DNA of 64,000 bases from Acanthochlamys bracteata. Lineage: Eukaryota; Streptophyta; Magnoliopsida; Pandanales; Velloziaceae. Below are positions 37,456 to 49,107 of this stretch, in pieces. Position 1 is the first letter of the stretch; each line of letters opens with the position of its first letter. The notes under the pieces were generated by a model. It was not told where the DNA came from. It worked only from the letters and a program-made list of their open reading frames with translations, and did no database searches. Made by a program: the position numbers and the translations under genes. The stretch covers positions 3,658,001 through 3,722,000 of the forward strand of contig CM034138.1 in assembly GCA_019914995.1 (NCBI GenBank). Direction: 5' to 3'.

Positions 37456-40400
37456 TTATAGGCTGTCTAGCCATGAATCAAAATCATCAGGTGGATTTGA
37501 ACTCATACGAGGAGGATATTGCTGGATGTTAGTGGAGGTTATACTCTTCTGTGCTGATCCTTTGTCATCCTCCTTCCCAGGGGCACTTGACGTTTGTGCA
37601 AGGAGATCATCCAGCTCATCATCAAAAGAATTTGTTGGCATAGAGCTTAAGAAAGCCGAGATATCAACTGCAGGCATGGAGCTAGATGAAGGTGAAGGAT
37701 CTGGATCCGTAATTTGAAGGCTGGACACATTGCCATTCAAACTATCTGTGACAGAACTATAAAATGTAGTCTCTTCAAGAGAATTCAGTAGCATGTCAAG
37801 TTCTGCTTCTGCAGCAGCTGCTTCAAATTTCAATGGATTCTGTGCTTTTGGACGTGCATGCTCTCCAGACTGTTGTACTGAGTAATTCATCTCTTCATGT
37901 GCTCTGTGGTCAGATGACCCTAGTTTGTCTGGTTCCCCTGATGAAGCAAATACAGCAGCCTTTCCCATGGATACCTGTGATTGATTGGATTCTGGTTGCA
38001 TAGATAATGAACTATTGTCACTCTCCTTATGAGCATTATTGTTGAGTTCTGTGTCAACTAGGGTGCTTGATGGCTCCAACTGATGCTTGCCTTCACTTGC
38101 ATTTGTTGCCTGAGATTAAAAGTCATGCTTTTGTTTAGTTATCACCACACTGCAAGGACATGTCATCACTAGAACTGCTCAAGGGTAAAGAATCCAGGAA
38201 TCTAGCTGCAAGAACTAATAATTTTGGCAAATAGTAAAAGATAGAAACATTTTGTGATGTGGGCAGCATCTTCTTCAAGCTGCCATTATGTTATTATGCT
38301 AAAAGAAGCCTTTTGCATTAATATTTTTCATAGGGAAAAGAAATAGGAGCTCAGAGAATGAGAACAAGACACAGGCAAAGTGGCCGATGGTAGTCGCATT
38401 CATTACTACCAACATGTGGGGAAAGAGAAACAAAAAACCACCAGCACTGCATATGCTCTCACTCTACTAATGGAGGTTTCTTTATTAAGAAATGCTTACT
38501 TCTTGAAGTCAATTATTAGGAACAAACAACAGCAATAGACTGCATCTTCTTGATTCACCGCCAGCTCTGCCTCTTACAGAATATGAGCCCTCTCTGGGAA
38601 GCAAGTCATATATTGACAGAGTAGTCAATTAGAGGGTTTTGTTAGGAACTGTTGAAACCAAGTTGTAAAGTGGCATCATTTTCCTGAAATTATTCTTGTT
38701 ATGTTGCTCTCAAACATAGATAAGATCTGTAGGAACTTTTCAAAGAAAAGCAAACTCATTGAAGATCCCTACCCTACTAAAAGAACCCATCCAATTGAGA
38801 AACGATCTATTACAATCAGACAAAAGAAACACCTCCAAAATGAAAAAATTCAAGGACCTCCTGTTCCAAATGAACACTCACCCAAGCAAGTAAGACTCAG
38901 ATTATTGTTATTATTATAGAAAGAAGAGACTACTTGAACTCTCAAAGAATTCTTCAAGGACCCTACCCTTGTTTCTACCTCAATTTCCCAGACTTTCTGC
39001 AAGCAAGTAGAAAACATAAATAGACTATTGCAAAAAGAAACAGATAACTAATGAACATCACGTACCTGCTCTTCAAGCAAGAGCTCTGGTTCAATAAAAA
39101 GCCTTTCAGATGTTTTCAGCTTCAGAAGTTGTGCAGCCAAAGCATTCAAATCCATAGAGAGATAAGGTACCTAAGAGATCCATTAAATTATGTTTAGTAC
39201 AAGAACACATATATGTAGATGATGAGCATCTACAAGATCAAGGTTATTGAGTGAAGTAGACAATCTGCTTGAGATGAAGGAGTTGCATCACCATCAGCTT
39301 CCCAACAGATAACGAGATATTTGGTTAAAGCAACAAAGCAAAACAACAACAAAGCTTCGTCGCTTCTGGACACCAATTCCACAATGGCGCTCCCAAGCCC
39401 GGATAAAGGAGTAGGATTGAGGTTAGGTTGACAGTCACCCATAGAAAATGCCAAATATCCATGGCATGGAATCTACTAATGCGCAACATAGAAATAGGCC
39501 TCCACATTTTTTGGTAAAGTCGTACAAAAATTGCTATTCGCATTTCCTAATTCTAGATACATAATTGTTACTACAGGAAGAAGAGGAAGGCTAAGACAAA
39601 AGAATGAAACAAACAACTTGAAGCAGCTAATCAAAATTAGTGAAAGACAAAAAGGGGTTTTATGGAAGTAAAATAAAAGAGTTAAGTGCATATGAAAAGC
39701 CAATATTCATAAGTTCAATTTATTGCACATTAAACAATTAATAGCATGGCAAGTACAGAAATAGAGGATAAATTGTTCACAAAAAGATGCAGCCCAGCAA
39801 AAGGACAATGGGAAGTAATAGTCATTGGTTTACATACCTCAAACCCTGTGGTGGGTTCATCATCTATAATGAAACTGTCATCTTCACACCAAGATAAAAG
39901 ACATTTTCCTCTAACTGCAATCATAGAACTTCTACCATCCTTGAAGTCTGGAAATCAAAAGAGAGAAACCTTAGATCTTTGTGATTAGAAATGTTCAGCT
40001 TTGCACATGAGGAAATATGAATACAAGTCTAAACAAAGAAACAACAACATCATTATAAACCAGGAGTCTTTAATTTTCCAGGGTGTGATTGAGAATCTGA
40101 GATGTTTGTGATGCGTCAGCTTTGGAATGTCAGACCATTGCAAAAAGAGTGGCAATTATCCATGCGATTGAGAATCCAAGATATTTTCTGAATCATGTGT
40201 AAGGAACAAACAGTAGGTTGCTATAGTGAGTCAAAATATATATCACTAGGCACTTAATCGATAGAACAATTCCTCCAATCAATAGAACTATTCCTCCCTC
40301 AATCAACAAATGCACACTTCAAAAACAGTCCATAATAATAGCAACTTCCTTGCAGCATGCAACTGACAAGTTAGTTGCTCTGTGGACCACATATTGCATG

Positions 40401-41011
40401 ATGATTAAGCAAAAACAGAGTAGAGAGCTATGAAACACAAACTTGACATATGGTATAAATTAAAAAATCTTATTCTTTCCTGCTGTTGCATATTCTACTT
40501 TTCTATTCTAACAATTGTCAAATTCCATCAATCAAGATCCTAAACAGAAGAACTCAGTACTTAAAAAGCACCAACTTAAATCCAAAAACAAACATAAAAA
40601 CCAAACAAATCACTCACTGAGAGAGATCTCCTTGAAATTCGATGACATTAAGCCGGTGTCTCCAACCTCCAGCGGCTGCGCTCGCGCTTGCTCCACCAAG
40701 TACCTGAAATCCGCTCCTTTACTTTTTGGCAAAACCTCTCCATACTTCTCACCAACAAGAGAAGTATTCTCTCCACGTCCATGCTCTCCTCCTTCTTCTT
40801 CTTCCTCATATCGGTCCCAATTGGAAGGTAGCGCCGGAGCTATGCCGTGACGAGGCTTTTCCTCTACCGCTGCTCCGCCGCTGCTGCTAGAACTATCAGT
40901 GTTATGGGCGGTTGCTTTTTTCTTCTGTGCGACCGCCGACGGCGATGGATGGTTTTTCTTGCCGTGGAGTGAGTGAGACCTTTTAGATTTAGCGGTAGCT
41001 TTGAGATCCAT
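37456..41011 (-). CDS. Conserved plant protein of unknown function, acidic C-terminus
   Basis: Exons in transcript order: 41011-40618, 39947-39838, 39170-39066, a short one at 38996-38967 (or only to 38979), and 38109-37456. Phases agree, giving about 430 (or 426) residues. I recognise it as a plant family without an assigned function. The N-terminus is basic (KSKRSHSLHGKKNH), followed by PALPSNWDRYEEEEE, LPKSKGADFRYLVEQA and a conserved block MIAVRGKCLLSWCEDDSFIIDDEPTTGFE and SMDLNALAAQLLKLKTSERLFIEPELL. The C-terminal half is Ser/Asn/Glu-rich with EAAAAEAELDMLLNSLEET, DDELDDLLAQTS and the very end DDFDSWLDSL, short acidic-hydrophobic motifs of the kind used in activation domains or adaptor binding. 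No enzyme motif, signal peptide or membrane segment is seen. It is head-to-head with the candidate gene at 41281. Confidence 0.82.
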
Positions 41012-41214
41012 TTCTTGTCTTCTTTCGTCTACTGCGCGGATCTCTTCATTTGCTCGACTCGAGTTTCTCTACCTGATGTTAACGGGCCGGATGCGTTTCC
41101 AATTGGGTGGGCTGTATAGACTGCAATCCTAGCGTAACTGGTTTTGAATTTAAATTATCATGGTCAGATCATCCGGTTCAACGGGACGATCCATTCGAAC
41201 CCGGTACAGTCCAA

Positions 41215-41226
41215 GGCCCTAAACCC
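41215..41226 (+). promoter_or_regulatory. Telobox-like GGCCCTAAACCC
   Basis: CCCTAAACCC joined to GGCC is typical of plant promoters for translation and organelle genes. It lies between the divergent genes at 41011 (-) and 41281 (+). Confidence 0.6.
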
Positions 41227-41280
41227 TTTCTCTTTCTTCTTTGCCTATTTCTTTGCTCTGCAACAGCAGCGATCTCACTG

Positions 41281-42785
41281 ACGAAGCAAGGAAGGGCAAC
41301 CGCTGCTGCTGCTCAACCTTTCAAAGGGAAGATCAAGGTGTTCATCAACAGTTTCTATTCGTTATTGTTAGTTCTATTGATCTCCTGCAATGATATCGCT
41401 AGTTGATGGAATGAGATTTTCTGTTTTGATTCTTTCGGAATTGGTTTTGGTATACATTCTGTTTAATACATGGACAAAGAAATTAAAAAGGAGCATGCTT
41501 TCGTAGTTGTTATAGACTTTATTTCCTATTTTCTGCTTCTGAGAAGTTTGGACTGATGAAAATACTTTTTTCTCTTCTGAGAAGCTCAAAAAGTTGATTT
41601 CTTTTCCGTTCTTTTGGAAGAAGTTAGATATGTTTGCATGTTAAATATCTGGTAACATGAATAGTTTTACTCTCTAATCAATGGTTCTCTATACTTTAAA
41701 CCAAATTGGCGAGGGAAAGAAGCCTTCCCTATGAAGACTATCAGGTTAAGATATTGCAATTAGAGACGTATTAAGTAGTAGTCTTGCATATCTACAATTT
41801 GTTGAGTACTTGGGGAGAAAGCAAGTCTGATGCAAATCTTGAAAATGTTTTGCATCTACTAACACCATACCGAACCTAGTACTTTCTCTAAAGCGAAGAG
41901 AGAGGTGCTCAAGCACGTACACGTAGGGGTTGTAATCTTTCGGGAAGCTCTAGACATTTTGAGCTGCAAATGTAGTATTTCCCTTTTTAACAGAAGTCCT
42001 CGATAAATCAAGCTAAGTAGGCAATCCTAAACTATGCTTTGGTATATTATTATATTCAAAACAAACTTCAATTGAAATGACCTACTTGTCAGTAGTGCTT
42101 ATAACAAAGTGCAGTGGTGTAAAGGGGTTCCTGTAGCCGTTCCCCCTTTTAGGATATAGCTTAATTGTTATTGTTTTTGTTTTTATTGTAAACAGGTCAT
42201 ATACAATAAATTTCCAAGGTGTTTATGGGTACACCTTGACATACTTATCAATTTAGCGTTTAATCTGAAGGCTGTATCTCTTTCCTGTAATGAGGAATTA
42301 TCTTTTATTGTATCATATCGCACTTATATGATATCATTTGTTTAATGCTTTCCCTCATATTAAGAGAAATAGAGCATGGTTCCTTAAAATTGAAAGTTGC
42401 GTGGTCATACTCCATGCTTTGACTGAAATGTAAAAGTTTTGGCCATTCCTGTTAAAGGTTTGTTTTTGGTCAGGTAGTATGCCTGTGATTTTTTTAAATA
42501 CTTGTGGTTTTGCCGTGTGATCAGATCGTTATGCAGTATGAAGACTTGAATTCAGAAGAGTACTATCTCTTGCACTCATTTTACTTCTAAGCACCACCTT
42601 TCCTGATTGTCTTGTCATTGTAGTACTTACTGGCTTATTATTCTATGCAGGATTGGTTCCTGAAGCTGACAATTTTTGCAGGGAAAGAACATCCACTAGG
42701 GCACCGACCTAAGCCATATTCGATAGCTCCTTATACGGTTCGTGAGATCGACCTTGGGCAAGGCGTGCTTTTAAGAAGAGTTTAA
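41281..42785 (+). CDS. Possible small two-exon gene, no in-frame ATG
   Basis: The downstream exon 42651-42785 follows a clean ATTCTATGCAG acceptor and reads DWFLKLTIFAGKEHPLGHR, PKPYSIAPYTVREIDLGQG, VLLRRV, stop. The upstream open frame ends at an AAG|GTGTTC donor (41337), in the same phase, and reads TKQGRATAAAAQPFKGKIK. Joined, they give about 63 residues if translation begins near ACG at 41281 or CTG at 41278. No ATG occurs in that frame between the upstream stop and the donor. Options are a non-AUG start, a missed upstream exon, or a gene that lost its start. The promoter telobox and the well-formed second exon suggest it was or is expressed. I do not recognise the family. Confidence 0.45.
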
Positions 42786-44019
42786 GAAGGCTGCCCAGAA
42801 GGATGTGACTCTAGTCAGTAAAAGGAAGGAAGATGAAATTAGAGGTTACGCATGAGAAATAAGTTTTAAAATTTTTGTTTGTTTTGCTTTTGCACTTTTA
42901 CTTGCCTGTATATCTCTACAGAAGCGACTTGCCTGTTCAAGAACTTCAGCTTATCTAGTAGCACTTTTTGTAGATCACTTTAAGCTTTCTCATAATTGTT
43001 CTATCGGAAGTTCGTTAGGTTTGTGAGTTTGTACTGCAGAAACTTTTGCCCATCTTATTTTCGACCCCATGAATGGAGAGTGCCGAAGTCAAACGATTGT
43101 CTGCCTTGTTCATATTTGCATTTATGCCATAGAAGAGACCTGATCTGTAATTTGGAGTTGCATGGAATCTACCGGCTAGTGTTACACAATACTTTCAGTT
43201 GTAATGTCTTAATCCATCACTGGGTTTAAGATAAGTGCTGGTATCATCTTGCCTAACAGTCCAGACTTCGTTGCATGGATTTACATTTCAAGTGTTTACA
43301 GAAACTGCTTGAATCTTCTGGGACAAGTTGAGGAATAGACCTCAAATTTATACTTACCGTATGGTATGTTTTTTGATGTCTGAAGTGTGGTTGTTATGAA
43401 CATATTGGCAAAAACTTTTGAAGTCAATCATATATTCAAGAATTGAAGTTCTAGCCTAGTTGTGAAATTTTAGAATTTAGATGATTGTTGTTTGGACTAG
43501 AATTTTAGAAGCTTTTGTCTAGTTAAGAAACAACTGGTAAAACATGTTTGCATGATTGTAGTTTGGATTTCTTCATTCCCCCCTGAAATGTTTGTAGTCA
43601 GATAAGACAAACTAGGTAGCTTTACATAGTGAAATACTGCTCATGACAGTTCTTGTGTGCTAATCCATACTCATAAACTTGTGTTAAGGTAATGCAAACA
43701 TAGGTCACGTCGAGGAATTTCAGTATTTAGCATTATCATATTAGCATGAATTTCAGTAAATAGCTTCTGAACTTCTTGAGATGAATTGAACTCTGATTAA
43801 TTCTTTGGCGCAAAGCAATGTTTTTTTCATATCTACGCTTATGCAAACACCTAGCTAATCTTGCGCAAATGAAGAACCGAAAAAGAAAAATTTTCCGTCT
43901 CTCACTAGTATGTGAAAACACGCCTTATATTTCTGAAGTTTTATTTGTAGGTGTGAGCAATTTGATATGCCTCTCTTGTAGATTGACTATTTGTCTACCA
44001 TGCTCCAATTGCTATATTA
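42786..44019. other. Downstream flank, no gene seen
   Basis: Probable 3' UTR of the candidate small gene, then moderately AT-rich spacer. No exon-like reading frame with support. Confidence 0.4.
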
Positions 44020-44220
44020 GGGGATGTTTGAAAGTGCTCTCACTGTACCAAATTTAAAACATTTTTATATTTTAAGATTACTTATTTAAATTTTTAATTA
44101 TATAAATAAATTGTATTTAGAAAATTGTTATATAAATATAAGTAAGCTCGTTTTTTGAAAAAACTTTGAAATATTTTTTTTCATAAAAACTTTTTATTTT
44201 AAATAATTTCAAATGATTTC
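44020..44220. mobile_element. Tourist-like MITE with TTA duplication
   Basis: The ends GGGGATGTTTGAAAGTGC and (inverted) GAAATCATTTGAAATTA bound 201 bp. TTA flanks both sides (44017-44019 and 44221-44223). The core is AT-rich and shared with the copies at 58788, 60838 and 63575. Confidence 0.75.
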
Positions 44221-44351
44221 TTAGTTGCTGTATATGCTAAAATGAGAGTTTGAACTAATGAGGTACAGAATCAAGAACATGAACACTGGGAAATTGCAAA
44301 AGGGATCAGGTCCTAAAGACAAAATAACTCTAGACAAAATAAAATGCAACA

Positions 44352-45045
44352 GCTAGGGATAGGGGCATTCTCTTACACTTAATTAAAATAATAAAAATAA
44401 GGAAAATTTTAAAATATTATATATATATATATGGGATATGATATAAGCACATACCATCTTAAAAACACATGTGTACACATGCAAGTCAAAAGTGACCGGT
44501 GACCTCTCCAAATTCAATCTCCACCGTTGGATATGAAGAACCATGAGTTGAGAACATGTTGATAAAATTTCAGCTCAATCGGAATACGAATCGACTTCCA
44601 TCTGAACTCTTGATCAAAATAACATAAAAAGTTAAGTTTGACAAAAGATATATATTTTATTTTTATGTCATTTTGATCAAGAGTTCCGATGGAGGTCGGT
44701 TCGTATTCCGATTGAGCTGAAATTTTATTAACATGTTCTCAACTCATGGTTCTTCATATCCAATGGTGGAGATTGAATTTGAAGAGCTCGCCGGCCACTT
44801 TTGTTCGGCATGTGTACACATGTACTTTTAAGATGACATGTGCATGTATCCTATATATATATTTGTTATTTTAATCAAATGGATATGTAAAAGGTCGATT
44901 CATGGTCTGATTAAGCTAAAAGTTTGTCAACGTATTATTGACTCACAGTTTTTTATATATCACGGTATAAATTGAATTTGAAAATCTCTCCGACAAAAAA
45001 CAACTATGGAGTACGTGTGAGTGCTCCTAGAAGAAAAAGTGTTAC
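44352..45045. mobile_element. Foldback MITE interrupted by a nested MITE
   Basis: The left half (AGGGATAGGGGCATTCTCTT..., 44352-44430) and right half (44853-45045, with TCGATTCATGG, GATTAAGCTAAAA and AGTGCTCCTAG) belong to one foldback element. It is split by the complete element at 44433-44851, which entered a (TA)n tract. Confidence 0.7.
44433..44851. mobile_element. Complete foldback MITE nested in another copy
   Basis: The ends GGGATATGATATAAGCACAT and (inverted) GGATACATGCACATGTCATC lie between (TA)n tracts. The arms pair through CATCTTAAAA, ACATGTGTACACATGC, ATGAAGAACCATGAGTTGAG and CTCAATCGGAATACGA. About 419 bp, non-coding; the least diverged copy of this family here. Confidence 0.85.
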
Positions 45046-45094
45046 TACCCTTTTCATATATATATATATACAAACGAAATAAAATGCAACAGTT

Positions 45095-45345
45095 AGGGAT
45101 AGGAGAACTCCCGCATACTTGATCAAGATGATATAAACAAGAAAAGCTTCAAAATATATATATTTGTTTTTGTCATTTTGATCAAATGGACGGATAAAAG
45201 TCGATTCGTGATCCGATTAAGTTAAAGTTTTATGAACGTATTACTGATAATAGTTCTTCATATTCAATGATAGAAATTATATTTGAAAATTCCCTCCGTA
45301 AAAAATTACTATGAAGTATGCAGAAGTGCTACTACAAAACTCCTA
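45095..45345. mobile_element. Third adjacent foldback MITE copy
   Basis: It starts TAGGGATAGGAGAACTCCC and ends near GTGCTACTACAAAACTCC before a (TA)n tract. The 20 bases before it (AAATAAAATGCAACAGTTAG) match those before the 44352 copy with one difference, so the two copies arose by tandem duplication including flank. Confidence 0.7.
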
Positions 45346-45350
45346 TTCTT

Positions 45351-45383
<33 letters not shown>

Positions 45384-47242
45384 TATTCAAGTGGGTATTC
45401 ATTCAATTATTAGATCCAGTACACCTATTATTTTTAAAAACATGTCTAAAAGCTAATATCTTACTGCATTCAACAAATAATCAAATTTAACATGAACCTT
45501 ACAAACTCAAATTTACATATGTTAATTGAAATGCAATGGCCAAGAGTAGTAGACAGATTAACATCTCTATTCATCTATCATATGGGGCTTAATTAATCTG
45601 TGTCACCTTTTTAACGCTTGAAAACTCCTGTTAGCAAACCGGGAAGACCTTAACCAGAAGGACCATTTTTTTGTAGCTCCTAACTTTTTAGCTTTATATT
45701 ATCTTTTTTCTTTTTCCTCAAAAACAATCTTTTTGGTGGGCACTAAAATACATGAGAAAATAAAGGAATAAAGGAGTCTCATTCTTTTTTATTAAAGTGA
45801 ACGTTTTGAATCTATCTCTTGGGCAATGAGAAAAAATTTTCAATCTTGCTTTGTTTTGATGATATATACCTGTTTGAAATAGTAACCTTCCACTTGAAAA
45901 CAAACCAAGCAAGCAAACATACTCTTGGGGACAAAGGTCCTCTTTTTCCTAGTTAATTCTTACTTGGATTATATATATATAAATCAAAGCTAATTTACCT
46001 TCTTATTTTTAATCTTTTGAATTAGACTAAGATTAGACATAGATTAGATATCTAAATCTCGGGACTAAAAATTTGGGACCATTGAAAGTGCTTTGATTTA
46101 AAATGTCAAATTAAAGTAATTAGGGTTTCTTGGGACTACTGAGGGAATCTAATGTAAATGTTAGGGATATGTTTTTGCTGTGGAGATTGGAGCTTTAAGA
46201 CCTTGGGGAAGGTGAGAATATTCTAAGTGATACAAGAGTTCATAAGCTAAAATCCAAAAGACACATGTAAAAAAGAGCTCATAAAGCTTAAAAACATTAT
46301 TGTAATTGTTAATAAATTGAAAGTTTATTTCAAGTAAATAAGAGTCATTAGATTATAATTAAAATCTCTGAACAAAAGTCAGCTCACAAGTAGACAACTT
46401 TACTCACTCCCCTAAAAATTCACACACAGCTACTGTTCATCTTTTCTGTTTTCAATTATTAGTTAATTAGTTATTACTTCAAAGTTCGAACTTCTCCCTT
46501 TCTGTTTGTTTGTATATACCGTTTGAAAGCTTTCTCTTGGACAGCATATTTTGGGGTTTAGCATAAACTTAACCAATTCTTAATGATCTCAACAAATTTT
46601 TGAATTGTTCAAAAGACTAAATTTGTCTAAAACTAAACAAAAAATAGATAATTACTTAATTATATTAATTAAAATAAATGGGAAATTTTGCATTTAAAGT
46701 TAAGATAAGATTTAAACATGATCATCTTTCTTCTTTATTGAGATAAAAAACATGATCAACTTTGATTAATAAATAAAGCAAAGACGCAATCTTTATGAAA
46801 GTTATATTACTACTGTTTCACTAATCTCTTTAAACACTCCTTTTTCTTTTGTAAAGGTTTTAAAATATGAATGTGAGAGTACATGTAGAAATTAATAAGA
46901 GGTAATTACCATAAGGCAAAGAAACCACCAAATTATAGGATAATGATTCCATGAGAGAAAGGCATGCAATGAACACTCAGCTTTTCTTCCACTTCATCGT
47001 ATCTGTCATCATTCACCTTTCTTTCAATTCTCCTCCCTCTCAAATTCATTCTTATATATTACTACAGTTCTACTAGCTAGCACTACTCTAAACTATTAAA
47101 TCCATCCACTTCTCTACTCACCAACCAACAGTCTCATACATGTCTCAATCTCTAAAAGCACTAATAAGATTGTAGGTATATATCCATCGCTAGTTTCTTC
47201 CCTTCTATAACTTTGAATCTAAGAAAACGAATCAAAACAGTC
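45346..47242. promoter_or_regulatory. Upstream region of the IDD gene
   Basis: It begins with a (TA)n tract (45354-45372). The rest is AT-rich spacer without a gene. The last 250 bp are pyrimidine-rich (CTTCTCTACTCACC-type) and probably include the 5' UTR. Confidence 0.45.
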
Positions 47243-49107
47243 ATGGCAGGAGAAGCCATTCTTCATCAAAAACCTTTCTCTCTCTCTCAGAACCCATCCT
47301 TGAATCCTAACCCTCTGCCTCCTGTAAAGAAGAAGAGAAACTTACCTGGAACTCCAGGTAATTAAAGACCATCCTTCTCCATTGGTAGAAGTTTGTATAT
47401 GTATTGCATGTCAAGGAAGACATTAATTAATTGAAAGGTTTTCGTTAATTGTATGCTATGATGAACAGATCCTAACGCAGAGGTCATCGCTTTGTCTCCG
47501 AAAACACTACTGGCAACAAACCGATTCCTTTGCGAGATATGTGGGAAAGGATTTCAACGAGACCAGAACCTTCAGCTACACAGGAGAGGACATAACTTGC
47601 CATGGAAGCTGAGACAGAGAAGCAGCAAAGAGCCAAGGAAGCGTGTTTACGTCTGCCCGGAGAAAAGCTGCGTGCACCACAATCCGGCGAGGGCGCTTGG
47701 CGATCTCACCGGAATCAAGAAGCATTTCTGTCGAAAACACGGAGAGAAGAAGTGGAAGTGCGACAAGTGTTCTAAACGTTATGCTGTGCAGTCTGATTGG
47801 AAAGCTCATTCTAAGACCTGCGGCACTCGTGAGTACCGTTGCGACTGCGGCACTCTTTTCTCTAGGTATGATTTAAATTCCTTTCTTCTCCTTCTTCTTT
47901 TTTGATTTTCTAACATATGTTTGATTCATGTTTTTCATATTGTTGAATGGAAGTGTTATATCTGATAATGGTAGCTGATAGTTATGAGTGGAGTTTTCAG
48001 TTATTGTCTGACAACCTAGGGCAACAAAGATATGCCTATGTTAATTTGTCTATGTCTTTATGCTCTTTGCATTATGATTCAAAGTGCAAAAAGACAAGAA
48101 ATAATATCACGAGCAAAGTAATATACCCGTTTGTTTCTGACATTAATTATTGATCAGATGCTAAAACAATTAGTTCTAAGTTGTTTTGAGTTCCTGTGCT
48201 CAAATTGCTAAAGAGCTATTCTGATCTGTTATTGCGAACCAGGAGAGATAGTTTCATAACACACAGAGCATTCTGCGACGCTCTTGCTCAAGAGACGGCA
48301 AGGATGACAGCAGCAGGAGCTGCCGGCTTGAACGGATTCATTCCAGTTCCTAGTAACCAAAGCTACCATTTAAATGGTGCTGCAGCTCATTCAATAAGAG
48401 AATCAAACACACTGCAACACTTTGCATCTATTTTCAAGCCCATAGTTGGTGCACCAGATCACAATGTTAGTGATCAAGCGACAGTGCCGGTACCGGGGTT
48501 GTCATTGTGGATGTGCTCTGGAACACAAGCAACAAGCGAGAACTTGTCATCGAGTTCCAACAATGGCGTTCCGTTCTTTGATGTGAATCAAATTGGGCAG
48601 TTCAGCGCTCATCAAGGCGTTTTAAGTTTTGGCGAAACGTTGAATTGGATGTACTTCAGTAATAATAGTAATAAGATTTCTACTCCGGCTAGCTCCAGCG
48701 AGATGATCACGACCACTTCGATACCAATTACAAGCAATGAAAAAGATACTAACAGTTCTACTCATGAATCTCTTTTAGCCATGAGCACTACTTCATTATT
48801 CAGCAATGAGCATCATCAGCAAGTTTGGAAGCAACAGCCAGCAGCGGACATGTCGGCGACCGCATTGCTGCAGAAGGCAGCACAGATTGGTGTTACCGCC
48901 GGCGGCAACAGTACTACTGCATCTCTTTTCACGGCCAGCTTCGATAACAAAACGCAGAACCAGAATTCTGGCATGTACAACAACAATAATGACATGTTGC
49001 TGACCAGCTCTGCGAGATCTCGCGGACATTTAGCTGATCAGACTAGAGATTTTCTGGGTGTTGGTATGCAAACACTCAGCTGTCCAACATCCATCAACCG
49101 ATGGTGA
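47243..49107 (+). CDS. INDETERMINATE DOMAIN (IDD) C2H2 zinc-finger transcription factor
   Basis: Three exons: 47243-47357, 47469-47865 and 48243-49107; phases agree and give 458 residues. The ID domain spans about 29-190: nuclear localisation stretch KKKRNLPGTPDPNAEVIALS, then four fingers. Finger 1 has C60, C63, H76, H80 (FLCEICGKGFQRDQNLQLHR). Finger 2 begins YVCPEKSCVHHNPARALGDL with HFCRKH. Finger 3 is C2HC (WKCDKCSKRYAVQSDWKAHS, C156). Finger 4 is C2HC (YRCDCGTLFSRRDSFITHRA, C182). The splice between fingers 3 and 4 lies at the conserved LFSR|RDSF position. The C-terminus holds both family motifs, MSATALLQKAAQIG and TRDFLG, found in the JACKDAW/MAGPIE-type clades that bind DELLA and GRAS proteins. 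The middle is Ser/Asn-rich. Which IDD it is cannot be settled here. Confidence 0.96.
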
